A DNA stretch of 37,262 nucleotides from Gnetum montanum. Lineage: Eukaryota > Streptophyta > Gnetopsida > Gnetales > Gnetaceae. Shown here one piece after another: positions 20,681-29,966 of this stretch. A program made the position numbers and the translations under genes. Position 1 is the stretch's first letter, and every line of letters starts with the position of its first letter. The DNA lies in contig MNCI01011967.1 in NCBI GenBank assembly GCA_015680685.1, positions 212,326-249,587 of the forward strand, written 5' to 3'. The notes beneath the pieces are model-generated. The model saw only the letters and a list, made by a program, of their open reading frames with translations. It was not told where the DNA came from and searched no databases.

Positions 20681-21880
20681 TGTTGGCGACCGTTTGGGAC
20701 GCGACCGCCAACGAGTGTCCTCGAACAGGATTTAGGTGCCCGCTGGTCTCTGGCAACACCAAGGCCCAGATACCTCCAAATAACTCAGTAGTTAATGTGA
20801 GTATGTGTGTGTGCTGTTGCGGCGTGCGGTTGTGTGCAATGTAACGATTGCGTGTGTGTGAAATACAAATGACTTACTTTAAGAGATTCAGCCAACTTTA
20901 TCAAGTACTGTGAGTTATTGAGAGTTTCCTATTTTGTTCAAACTACCTAGTCTATGCGGTCCCTATAATACCTGCTTGTAACAAGTAAAATTTTGCATAA
21001 ACATTTGAGCACAACTCCGCAAATCTACTCCTAATTTTCCCCAGAGAGAGATATATAGTTCCACAAGAAAACTAGAAATAGAGCAAGATTCAAAGGAAAT
21101 AGACAGAAAGAAAAGAAAGCAGATTTGTGTGGACCTCAAATATTTAAACAAGGTAAAATGACACGAGTAAACACTTCGCAATAAAGCTATTCCAAATTCA
21201 ATATCTATGAATTGTTCAAACTTCCAAGACTCAAACAAGCAATATCTTCAAGACAATCCTACTGTACTACCAAAAATTGCTGCGTAAACTACCATGTACG
21301 AGACTCCATTTTGGCTAGACAGTAGATGTCAACGATTGCATTTAAACAGAACCTTTAAAAGACTTGACAATTTCTGATTGAAATAACACGGAAAATCACT
21401 CTAAAGATAAAAAGAAGCTATTCTGGTCCCATCAAAATACCAAAGATTTTCTGAACCCTCTCGACTACCAAATTGTTCCACGGCGTGACTACAAACAGAG
21501 GCTCTCTTCCAACAATCCAATAGCAGTTCCCAAACGTTGCACAATAACGAAATTTACTACTAAAATGCTCTCAAGGCTTTTTGAACACAAGCGCTTCTAT
21601 GGCAAAATTTTAACAGAAATTCCTATTGGGCAACAAGAACAATAAGAGCAATCTAAAAATCCCAAAATTACTTGCCAAGAATGATACTACCTAAACCACT
21701 AGCTAAGCAATTAAAACAAAACAAAAATGAAATGCATAACTCACAGGACCATGACAAAGAGGCTGAAATCTTTATTCTAGCAAGCCATCTTGCAAACAAT
21801 CTTCTTTACAAATCTTCCAAGTGTGATGATGATGCTCCTTCTTGATGTGTGATGATCTTTCCTCCTTGACCCTTGAAGCC

Positions 21881-21890
21881 TATTTATAGG
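21881..21890 (-). promoter_or_regulatory. TATA box of the nested solo LTR
   Basis: CCTATAAATA on the minus strand inside the 2,292-bp LTR. It is the basis for calling the LTR orientation. Confidence 0.55.
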
Positions 21891-22099
21891 ATTCCAAGGT
21901 AGGTAGGGAAGTTACATTTTCAAAAATATCTTAAAAATATCTCACCTAACTTCTCTCCCAAGTAACTTGGCCAACCAATTAGGAGATTACTTGGCCAACA
22001 AGTTAGGAGGTTACTTGCCCAACAAGTTAGGTAAGTTACAACAACTTTGGGTGGTTTCAACCACAAAAGAGATAAAAATGCTGCATCTGACACGTGTCC

Positions 22100-22266
22100 C
22101 ATGTAGTTGCCAAGTGTCTTCATGTAGTTGCCAAGTGTCTTCATGTAGTTGCCAAGTGTCTTCATGCAGTTGCCAAGTGTCTTCATGTAGTTGCCAAGTG
22201 TCTTCATGCAGTTGCCAAGTGTCTTCATTCATTTGCCAAGTGTCTTCATTTAGTTGCCAAGTGTTC
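22100..22266. repeat. 21-bp tandem repeat, eight units, in the nested LTR
   Basis: Unit CATGTAGTTGCCAAGTGTCTT from 22100, 22121, 22142, 22163, 22184, 22205, 22226 and 22247 (last partial). Variation is mostly T/C at the sixth base. GACACGTGTCCCA occurs on both sides (22089 and 22294), containing the palindrome ACACGTGT. Related AGTTGACAAGTGG words continue to about 22400. Confidence 0.95.
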
Positions 22267-22977
22267 ACCATGGAGAGAAACAAGTTGCAGTTGACACGTG
22301 TCCCATTTAGTTGACAAGTGGCCATTGTGGAGATAAAGAGGTTGTAGTTGACAAGTGGCCTTTGTGGTGGTTATAACCACCATTTCAATTGACAAGTGTT
22401 CAATTCTCATAGGACTTTGAACAATTGTTGCATAAATTCCCTTTTTAAATCAATATTATATTTTATTGTTATTTATATCATAGTAGTAAAGATAATAACC
22501 ATGGATTTGATGCATGGGTTGATATATAAATATATGTATGCGTATACAACCGAATGCATAAGTGGAGTTGTACTCTCACATTTTAATTTGTGGCACCTCG
22601 AATGTAATCCCAGTTATATCAAGGCCGATTCCATATTCATCTTCTCTGCACTTTATTACAGAAAAAGTAACTAGAGCTACTCTATCATAAGCTAGAGAGA
22701 TATCTACAATTGATACACCATTTTCTTTTGACTCTAGATAAACCCTCATGCCAACATTCCCAATTGCAATGTCATTATCCCTTGATTTTCAAAACATTCA
22801 ATTCAGCAACATTTTCATTTCTATTCCAACTTCATGGTTAATTAACTGTTGCAGAATTCTTTACAAGAAAGAACATAATCCTCCTTGAACAATTTCAGTT
22901 CATTAGGATTCTGTACCTCACCATTTGCAAATAAGTCCACCTGTTCCATGAAATGGTAAAAATGTGCCAACAACAAC

Positions 22978-23330
22978 CAAATCCACATTAATCGAAAGCA
23001 CTAGTTGTCAACAACCTTCATGACCCCATGGAGGACCTTCTACTACACCATGATGCCCTTCGAGCTCAAGAATGCTGGAGCAACCTACCAACGAGCCATG
23101 ACTTACATTTTTAGTGACTATATCCTAGAAACATTAAATGACTATGTGGATGACATAGCAGTCAAGTCCAAGGAGGCAGATGATCACCCACGTGATCTAG
23201 GGGTAATCCTCAAATGCTGCCAAATGCACGACTTACGCCTCAATCCTAAGAAGTGCGTCTTCGGGGTGAAAAATGGATGCATGTTAGGGTTCATAGTATT
23301 AGAGGCTAGAATATAGGTGGACCCTGACAA
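22978..23330 (+). pseudogene. pol: Reverse transcriptase of copy B, part after the nested LTR
   Basis: It resumes with CAAATCC... homologous to 6717 onward of copy A. Readable blocks are TTFMTPWRTFYYTMMPFELKNAGATYQ (split here: TTFMTPW, MMPFELK, GATYQRAM) and the catalytic YVDD at 23143-23154, then LNPKKCVFG (about 23239-23266) and GFIVLEARI ending at a TAG. The TAG at 23314 corresponds to Trp in copy A. Confidence 0.85.
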
Positions 23331-23955
23331 AGTCAAGGCCATCGTCAACCTGGCACCCCCCACAAACCTTAAGAAGTTACATGGTTTGTAAGGTAGAATG
23401 CAATTCATTTGAAGGTTCATAGCAAGGTTGACCGACAAGTTACATCCCATGCAACATCTTTTAAAGAAAGGAGTTAACTTTGAGTGGACAACTCAGTGGC
23501 AACAAGCCTTCAGCGACCTAAAGAAGGAACTCTCGCACCTCCCGACTGTGTATCCACCACAAAGGAATAAACCCTTCTTTATCTACCTTGCCACCTCCGA
23601 CACATTTATAGTGGCACTACTATGTCAGAAGCGAGATGACGGTTCTAAGATGCCAATTTATTATCTGAGCCATGCACTAATAGCACACAAAGAAAAATAC
23701 AATGAAGTGAAGAGGAATTTCCTTACCTTAGTGTTCACACTAAAAAAGTGGCGGCATTACCTGTTCTGCAGCACTACCAACGTCATTTGCAAGAGCAATA
23801 TACTCCATGCTATCACTAACAACCTATACGAAAGTAGCAAGATAGCCCAATGGAAGGCAATAACCACAGAGTTTGATTCATGCTATGTAAGTCAATTGTC
23901 AAAAAAGGCCCAAGCCATAGCAACCCAACTCACAGCCTCGCTAGTCGACGACTAG
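23331..23955 (+). pseudogene. pol: First RNase H domain of copy B
   Basis: After the connection stretch (KVKAIVNLAPPTNLKKL), the frame is open from 23428 for 175 codons. Blocks: FFIYLATSDTF (about 23575), LLCQKRDDGSKMPIYYLSHAL (split as LLCQKRDD and PIYYLSHAL, about 23620-23690), EKYNEVKRN, LKKWRHYLF (about 23740-23766), CKSNIL. The first catalytic position is not a clear Asp. Stop TAG at 23953-23955. Confidence 0.8.
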
Positions 23956-23974
23956 GCAACCATAGACCCCGAAT

Positions 23975-24640
23975 TCCCAGACGAGCACGTTAGCAATATT
24001 GACATTATCCCATCGTGTCTCGAAGCCACTATACACTCTGACAGCACCTCAACCACGCAAGGAGGTAGCGCTACGGTCATCATCACATTCCCTTCTGGGG
24101 AAATGCATCCATCTGCTTATCGTTTTACGTTCCCTTGTACTAACAACGTAGCAGAATACAAGGGGCTACTTAAAGGCCTCTTAACTACCCGAGCACTACA
24201 CATACAACACCTGGCAATCTGAGGAGATTCACAACTAGTCATGAATCAAATCACTGAGATCTATGCCTGCAAGGCTACACACTTGCAACCCTACTACGAC
24301 CTAGCAAAAATCCTCCTTAAGCAATTCGCAGCCACAGATGTACAACATGTGCCATGCAACAAGAATACCATGGTAGATGCATTAGCTACCCTTGCATTAA
24401 GCATTTCATCACATTCCCTAGCAAATCTGCCAACCTCGATTACAAAATGTGCAGATCCTATCACTCAGGTGGAACACGTGGCCTCTGTTAATGTTGCGAA
24501 TACCCAAGAGTGGTATGCCAACATTAAAACTTATCTACAACATGGCGAGCCCCTAAGTGGATTGACATCTACCCAGAGAGATGCAATTCGTAGGTGTGCC
24601 CGACAATACGTGCTCATGGGAAATGGCGTCCTGTGCTGAC
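23975..24640 (+). pseudogene. pol: Second (archaeal-type) RNase H and linker of copy B
   Basis: Blocks: ATIHSDSTSTTQGG (about 24028-24068), NNVAEYKGLLKGL (about 24143-24182), GDSQLVMNQI (about 24226-24254), and NTMVDALATLAL (about 24364-24400). A TGA sits before GDS. The linker SGLTSTQRDAIRRCARQYVL leads to the integrase, with TGA at 24637-24639. Confidence 0.8.
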
Positions 24641-25751
24641 GTTCCTACAACGGGATATTGCTGGCATGTGTGGGTGGCGAGCAAGTGCAGAAGGTAGTTA
24701 AGGAAGTGCATGAGGGGTTGTGCAGTGGACACATAGCACCCAGGGCCATGGCTACAAAAATCAGACGCCTAGGGTACTACTGGCCCCATATGGAACGTGA
24801 CTACCTGTCAAAAGTCAAGACGTGTGACACGTGCCAGAGATACGCAAATCTCATACATGTAGCACCTGCAGACCTACACCCAACGCAAATCACGTAGCCC
24901 TTCCAACAATGGAGATTAGACCTCATAGGGCCTATCACGCCTAAGTCCTCCGTAGGGCATAGTTTCATTATCACTGCCACTAAGTACTTTACTAAGTGGG
25001 TGGAAGCCATTCCCCTAAGGAAGATAACATCTCAACAAATCTGCCATTTCATCTTGGACAACATCGTAGCCAGATTCAGGCTTCCAATGACTATTATGAC
25101 TGACAATGGGCCACAGTTCAATAGTACGGAAACCTGAACCTTCTGAATAATCTAGGCATTAAACAATCATTTTCCTCCCCCTATTATCCACACGTGAATA
25201 GGAAGATGGAGGCTACAAATAAGTCCATCATCAACTTGCTGAAGCGGATTCTTAACAACAGCAAGAGGCAATGGCACGAGTAGATCCTCTACGTTCTGTG
25301 GGCCTACTAGACGACGTGTAAGACTACGACAAGTAAGATCCCTTACAGTCTTGTTTACGGATCTAAAGTTGTGTTGCCTATTGAGTTACAGGTACCATCA
25401 CTCCAGTTGATCCTATCCGACATTGTGAGTGAAGCCCAGAACAACGAGTCGAAGATCATCAACCTCGACTCGATAGAGGAGGAGCATGTGTAGACACTGA
25501 GACACATCGAGCACTACCAGATTAAGCAGCAGCAGAAGCACCATGCAGACCCACATCGATGGCCAGTGCAGAAGGGAGACCTCATCCTCAAGGCCATCCG
25601 TGAGCACGTGAGAAAATTCTTAGCCAACTAGGAAGGTCCTTATGTGGTCACTAAAGCCTTTGGGAATGGAGCCTTCAAGCTAGCAGACATGGATGGCAAC
25701 AAGTTCACCAACTCGGTGAATCACTCGTACCTCAAGTCATACTACGTCTAA
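24641..25751 (+). pseudogene. pol: Integrase of copy B, complete in outline but broken
   Basis: HHCC domain: VHEGLCSGH (about 24709-24735), GYYWP (about 24775-24787), CDTCQ (about 24822-24837). Core: LDLIGPITPK (first Asp about 24917), DNGPQFN (second Asp 25102-25104), KMEATNKSI (Glu 25209-25211). With one base missing in between (near 25145, by comparison with 8893), 35 residues separate Asp and Glu, the DD35E spacing. The C-terminal GPYVVTKAFGNGAFKLADMDG block (split GPYVVTK, FKLADMDG, about 25638-25695) is of the GPY/F type, and the end is LKSYYV followed by TAA at 25749-25751. Confidence 0.85.
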
Positions 25752-25779
25752 GGCACAACAGCAGCCTCCACCATCTGCT

Positions 25780-25985
25780 ATGACGATAAACTAGTAACTT
25801 CACCGAGTAGCATTCATAATGACATTAAACTAGCAACATCGAGCACCATCCGCCATGACGTAAAACTGGCATGGCCCGTCCGCTACGATGATAAACTGGC
25901 ATGTATGGTCTGTTGGGACCTTAAACCAGCATAGCGGTCCACAGGGACCTTAAACCAACACACGGTCTACTAAGACCTTAAATTG
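25780..25985 (+). repeat. Degenerate array of GACNTTAAACTAGCA motifs in the 3' region
   Basis: Cores near 25782, 25823, 25857, 25888, 25918, 25949 and 25974, spaced 25-41 bases apart. The core is the same as in the arrays at 5405-5600 and 19255-19520. Confidence 0.7.
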
Positions 25986-26220
25986 GGTTCACGTCACATC
26001 CTCAGCGTGCATCTATGCCAAGTATGCATCAGACGAGCATGCACAGTGCTGAGGTGTGGGTGCGACGTCATAGCTCTGGAACATAGTTCATGACGCAATG
26101 AGAATGCGGTCTAGGACACACACAATGCTGCCACCCTTGGCATCATGCTGACACTCTAGAGATGTCATATGGCATTATACTAGCCCTCTGGACCTACCAT
26201 CACCATAGCCCATTGCCCTG

Positions 26221-26690
26221 ATGGTAGTTCCATGGCTAGTTCCCACAGCTGGAGTTCCAGCAGTATTGTGGCCTAGCCACAATATTGTTACTCTTCAGCC
26301 GCCTACCAACACCTCGGCTAGCACGACATTTAGCTATGTGGTAGCTAATTCCATAGCTGAACTAAGAATGCGTGTCCTTGGCAGAGATTCCAGTGCATCT
26401 ACACTCACAACAATCCCCGGTGCCTTCGAGGCCAGCTCCTCCACGCCGGTACTGCCAAGGCCACTGCTGGCCTTCCTGCTTTGAACATCACACACCAATG
26501 ACGATGCCTAATAGCTTCAACAATGCCAGTAGCCAACAAGACCTTTTCCCCTATAGGCACGGCTCGCGACAGCAACAAATGCTACAGCATCGCAAAGCGA
26601 GTGCCTCGACTAGCTCAGCCACTTCAAAGTGCAAATTCCATGACGTGTGTAACACAACTCGCCATATGAAAAGCATTTGTAGGTAGGTCA
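26221..26690 (+). pseudogene. Possible gag-like remnant with zinc-knuckle pattern
   Basis: The reading MVVPWLVPTAGVPA begins at 26221, and a second frame reaches SKCKFHDVCNTTRHMKSIC at about 26625-26683. Its C..H....H....C pattern resembles a degenerate gag zinc knuckle. The Pro/Thr/Ser-rich sequence before it recalls the gag linker of copy B at 10790-11500, but I could not align the two by eye. It may be a remnant of another element's gag or a chance reading. Confidence 0.3.
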
Positions 26691-27139
26691 AAACCCTTCA
26701 TAGATGTAACACAACTCATCCTATGAAAGAAACACCTGTCCTACGAGAGGTTGAAGAACAGCGTCAACCAAAGATGAAAACGTGAAGGAGTCCCTCATGA
26801 GTACTCCGACGAGGAACTTTGCTAAACATCATCTTTGCTCTCTACCTTAACCTCTACAAAACCAATGCAACACTCTCAAGTGTGGCCAAGCGACGTCTCG
26901 ACACTCACCAAGCGACAACATCAGCATTTTTCCTGCTGCGGTGTTTCGTATTCTTTGTCAACATCTATTGAGCTTGTCCTCCAGAAGTCGACAAAGAGGG
27001 ACCAATGAAACACCCCAAAAATTCCAAAGTCATTCTTGTTTCACTAGGCCTTGCAATTCATGCAAGCACTACAGCAATTATTTAGAAGGAGAACGCTCTG
27101 AATTCAGGCTAGCCAGTTCAGGAAATTTTCTACTTTAGG

Positions 27140-28620
27140 TGTAGGCAGGCTCTATGGGTCATCTTGCCTGTCCACCTAAGTAGCCTGCCCAGCCGACAGC
27201 CTGCTCAGAAACAATGTGCGGATTTGGCAGCAGCATTCCGGATGCATGAAACAGTTCGACAAGTTTTCTAATTCACCAAGTCTACTACGCTACACTATGC
27301 TTCACTATGTAGCGTAGCAAACTTTAGAAGATGATTGCAAAATGAAGTGCTACACTATGCTACGCTACATGACGTAACGTAGCATGGCAACAGCTTCACA
27401 ACCAGTCCCCACGCCCAATTTCAAGTTCTTCAACAATGTCCCTTTCCATCAAAAAGTCGTGGACCATGTCTGCTGCTACGCTACACTGAGCTACATGGCG
27501 CAGTGAGGTGTAGCAATCATGCGGAAGAGACAGAAGGCAACTCAAAGGGCAAAATTAGAAAAGTTCGCAAGTTTTGCATCGCAAGAAGCAAAGTTTGCAA
27601 ATCAGCAAAGCTTTTGTGACTAAGGCCAATCACTACGCTACATAGCGTAGCATAGCGTAGCAAGCATGCACCACACATGTAGTGGAACGTGTGATAAGGT
27701 GCCACGCTATGCTAAGCATGCTATGCTACAAAGCACAGCAAGGCATGCGGGTGGTTTTGCGACATCAATGCATTTCATCTAATTGAACTATTGGCACATG
27801 TCTCCAGACGTTGATGGTGCAATTACGATGTGGCAAGCTCACAGTTACGATGTGGCAAGCTCACAGTTACGGCATAACAAGCTCGCATTACAATGGTCTT
27901 ACAGGTCCAACGCTCATGCATGGCATGTGTGGCACCAGCAAGTTAATGTGGGCCCGAGGCACGTGGCATCCAGACTGTCCCTTTCGCGTGCCCTTTAGCC
28001 CTATAAATACCTTGATGAGCAATAATCAAAGGGTTGGACTACCTCTAGAGGTTCAAAAAAGTAAGCATCATAACATTGAGAATTGAGCATTATAAGCTTT
28101 CTGTTTGACACTGCAAATAGTTAGCATCTTTAGTTGGCATTTTTTTCTATCTCCCTTTCTACCACCTTGGTAGAATCCCCGCATTGTCAGCACCCAAGGC
28201 TGCGCCTAAGCGCACAACCTATTTTGCTCTACACATCTTGGCTACTCTCGGGATCTCTACACTTCGCCATGCTATGCAACCGACTATATCCACCTTGACA
28301 AAGCTAGCTTGTAGCTTTGGAGCGATGCATTTTTCTAACTGTATTTTACCTTGTTTCCTGCTTATTGTTGCATTTTGCACTATTTTTTCTACTTTATTTA
28401 CTCTCAAGAATTATTTTGCATTTTCGTCCCCATTTTCAAAACCATATGTTGCAAAAGGCTATATAGACACTGATTAAGTCCTTGTCTGATCAACCAGACC
28501 GTTCAAGGCACCCTGTATCTGCTCACACCTAGCATAGCCCTCCCATAGGTACAGGGTCAAGACTATCGTGCCTGCTGACCCCTCAATGTTTTTCAACCAT
28601 TGACGTTTTCGATCGTTACA
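27140..28620 (+). repeat. Full LTR of the Tat/Ogre-type family (LTR A, 3' LTR of copy B)
   Basis: It starts TGTAGGCAGGCTCTATGGG and ends CGTTACA, giving TG...CA ends. U3 (27140-28000) is dense in GCTACGCTATGC-type motifs in both orientations (about 27290, 27350, 27472, 27631, 27700). The TATA box is at 28001-28010. R-U5 from 28027 matches 8925-9513. A near-palindrome GTCTGATCAACCAGAC lies at 28484-28499. Confidence 0.85.
28001..28010 (+). promoter_or_regulatory. TATA box of LTR A
   Basis: CTATAAATAC, preceded by a GC-rich stretch and followed by the R region. The transcription start is expected about 25-35 bases downstream. Confidence 0.7.
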
Positions 28621-29966
28621 ACAGGCTCTATGGATCATCCTGCATGTCCACCTAAGTAGTTTGCCCAGTTGACAGCTTACTCAGAAGTGATGCGTGGAGT
28701 CAACAGTAGCACTCAAAATGTGTGAAATAGTTTGGCAAGTTTTCTAAGTCACGAATTTTGCTACACTACACTATGCCTCGCTATGTAGCGTACCAAGCTT
28801 CAGAAAGCTATTGCAGAATGAAGTGCCACACTACATAGCATAGCACAGCAAGAGTTGCACGATCAGCCCCCTCGCCCGACTTCAAGTCCTTCGACAATGT
28901 CTCCTTCCGTCAGAAAGCGACGAACTTGGCTGACATCAGGCCATGCTTGTTGCTACGTTATGCTAAGCTACATGGCACAGCGAGGCATAGCAATTCTACA
29001 GAGGTTGATAGAAGGAAACTCAAAGTGCAGGATCGGCAAGTTCGTGAGTTTCGCAATGCAAAAGGGCAAAGTTCACAGATTCGCAACGATTTTGCGACTA
29101 AGGCTAGTCACTATGCTACGTAGCATAGCATAGCATAGCAAGCATGCGTTGAACAACCAGCACGCTTCAAAAGTTTCCAATACATGTAGCAAAACATGTA
29201 GCAAGATGCTACGCTACAAAGCACAATGGAGCATAGTAGGTGGTTGTGCGACATCAATGCACTTCACCTAATTGATCGTTGTCTGATAGTGCAATTACGA
29301 CATGGCAGGCTCACCCAACGATCATGCAGGCATGTGCCATGCAGACAAGTCAACATGGGCCCAAGGCATGTGGCGTCCAAACCGCCCCTTCCGCATGCTC
29401 TTGGCTCTATAAATACCTCAAACATGCAATGTTCAAGGGGTCCTCTTCTCAGTCTTCTTTCCAAATTTCTGGACTTCTGGCAATTGTAATGTGAAGCATT
29501 GTAAGCTCTTTGTTTGACATTGTAAACAGTTAGCATCCCCAGTTGGCATTCTGTTTAGCTCTTCCCTACCACCTTGGTAGCATTGAGCATTGTTAATGCT
29601 TGAGTCCGTGTTCAAGTGCACAGCTATCTCGCTCTACACGTCTTGGTTACTCTCGGGATCTTTGCGCCTCCCAACGCTGTGCAACTGACTGTATCCACTT
29701 TGACAGAGCGAAGTGGTAGCCTCGAAGTGGTGCACTTTTCTAACTGCATTTTACATCATTTTTTGCCTTTTATACATTCAAGCATTGTCTCTTGCAATAA
29801 ATCCTATTTTTACATTTTCATACATTGCAAAAGGCTATATAGATGCCGACTAAGTCCCTTATCCATCCCATCCAGCATGGCCCTCCCTCAGATACGGGGT
29901 CAAGGTTGTCGTTGACCGACGACCCCTTGGCGTTCATTCTAGTTGCCAATGTTTTCGGTCGCAAAA
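28621..29966 (+). repeat. Second, divergent LTR of the same family (LTR B)
   Basis: It starts ACAGGCTCTATGGATC directly after LTR A and is collinear with it through U3 and R-U5. The TATA box is at 29408-29415 and the end is near TCGCAA (29959-29966). It differs from LTR A far more than the R-U5 at 8925-9513 does, including a replaced segment just after the TATA box. It may be the solo LTR of an older insertion. A few bases at its start are missing relative to LTR A. Confidence 0.75.
29408..29415 (+). promoter_or_regulatory. TATA box of LTR B
   Basis: TATAAATA in the context CTCTATAAATACCTC, the equivalent of 28001-28010. Confidence 0.65.

Larger units (their letters stand above)
20681..22972 (-). 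mobile_element. Solo LTR (2,292 bp) of another family nested in RT
   Basis: The insert starts TGTTGG and ends CCAACA, and both sides are flanked by the 5-bp target duplication ACAAC (20676-20680 and 22973-22977). No second LTR or coding sequence is inside, so it fits a solo LTR rather than a full element. The orientation is inferred from a CCTATAAATA box on the minus strand (21890-21881), with a 21-bp tandem repeat upstream of it in U3. The sequence is AT-rich and unlike the host element. Confidence 0.85.
25752..27139 (+). other. 3' untranslated region of copy B between integrase and LTR
   Basis: This 1.4-kb region starts with an array of TTAAACTAGCA-type motifs (25782-25985), then unassigned sequence with direct words GCATGCA and ATGCATC (about 26000-26050), then a possible gag-like remnant (26221-26700). 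No clear polypurine tract is seen before 27140; the nearest purine-rich stretch is AGAAGGAGAA near 27085. Confidence 0.55.
8925..28620 (+). mobile_element. Ty3/gypsy Tat/Ogre-type retrotransposon, copy B
   Basis: It spans a 5' LTR remnant (8925-9513), leader, gag, protease, insert with antisense gene, RT, RNase H, second RNase H, integrase, 3' untranslated region and 3' LTR (27140-28620). A 2,292-bp solo LTR of another family is nested at 20681-22972. The 5' LTR lacks U3. The shared LTR parts (8925-9513 and 28027-28620) agree at roughly nine of ten positions by eye, which suggests an old insertion. No target duplication can be checked because the left end is rearranged. Confidence 0.8.

Noticed and set aside
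22100-22266. CRISPR-like appearance of the 21-bp repeats
   Set aside because: Units are directly adjacent without unique spacers, and the context is a plant LTR.
21920-22325. Repetitive ORFs on both strands over the 21-bp repeat (KTLGNYM and VVAKCLH type)
   Set aside because: The 21-base period is a multiple of three, so any stop-free frame stays open; the repeat lies in LTR U3. Not a protein.
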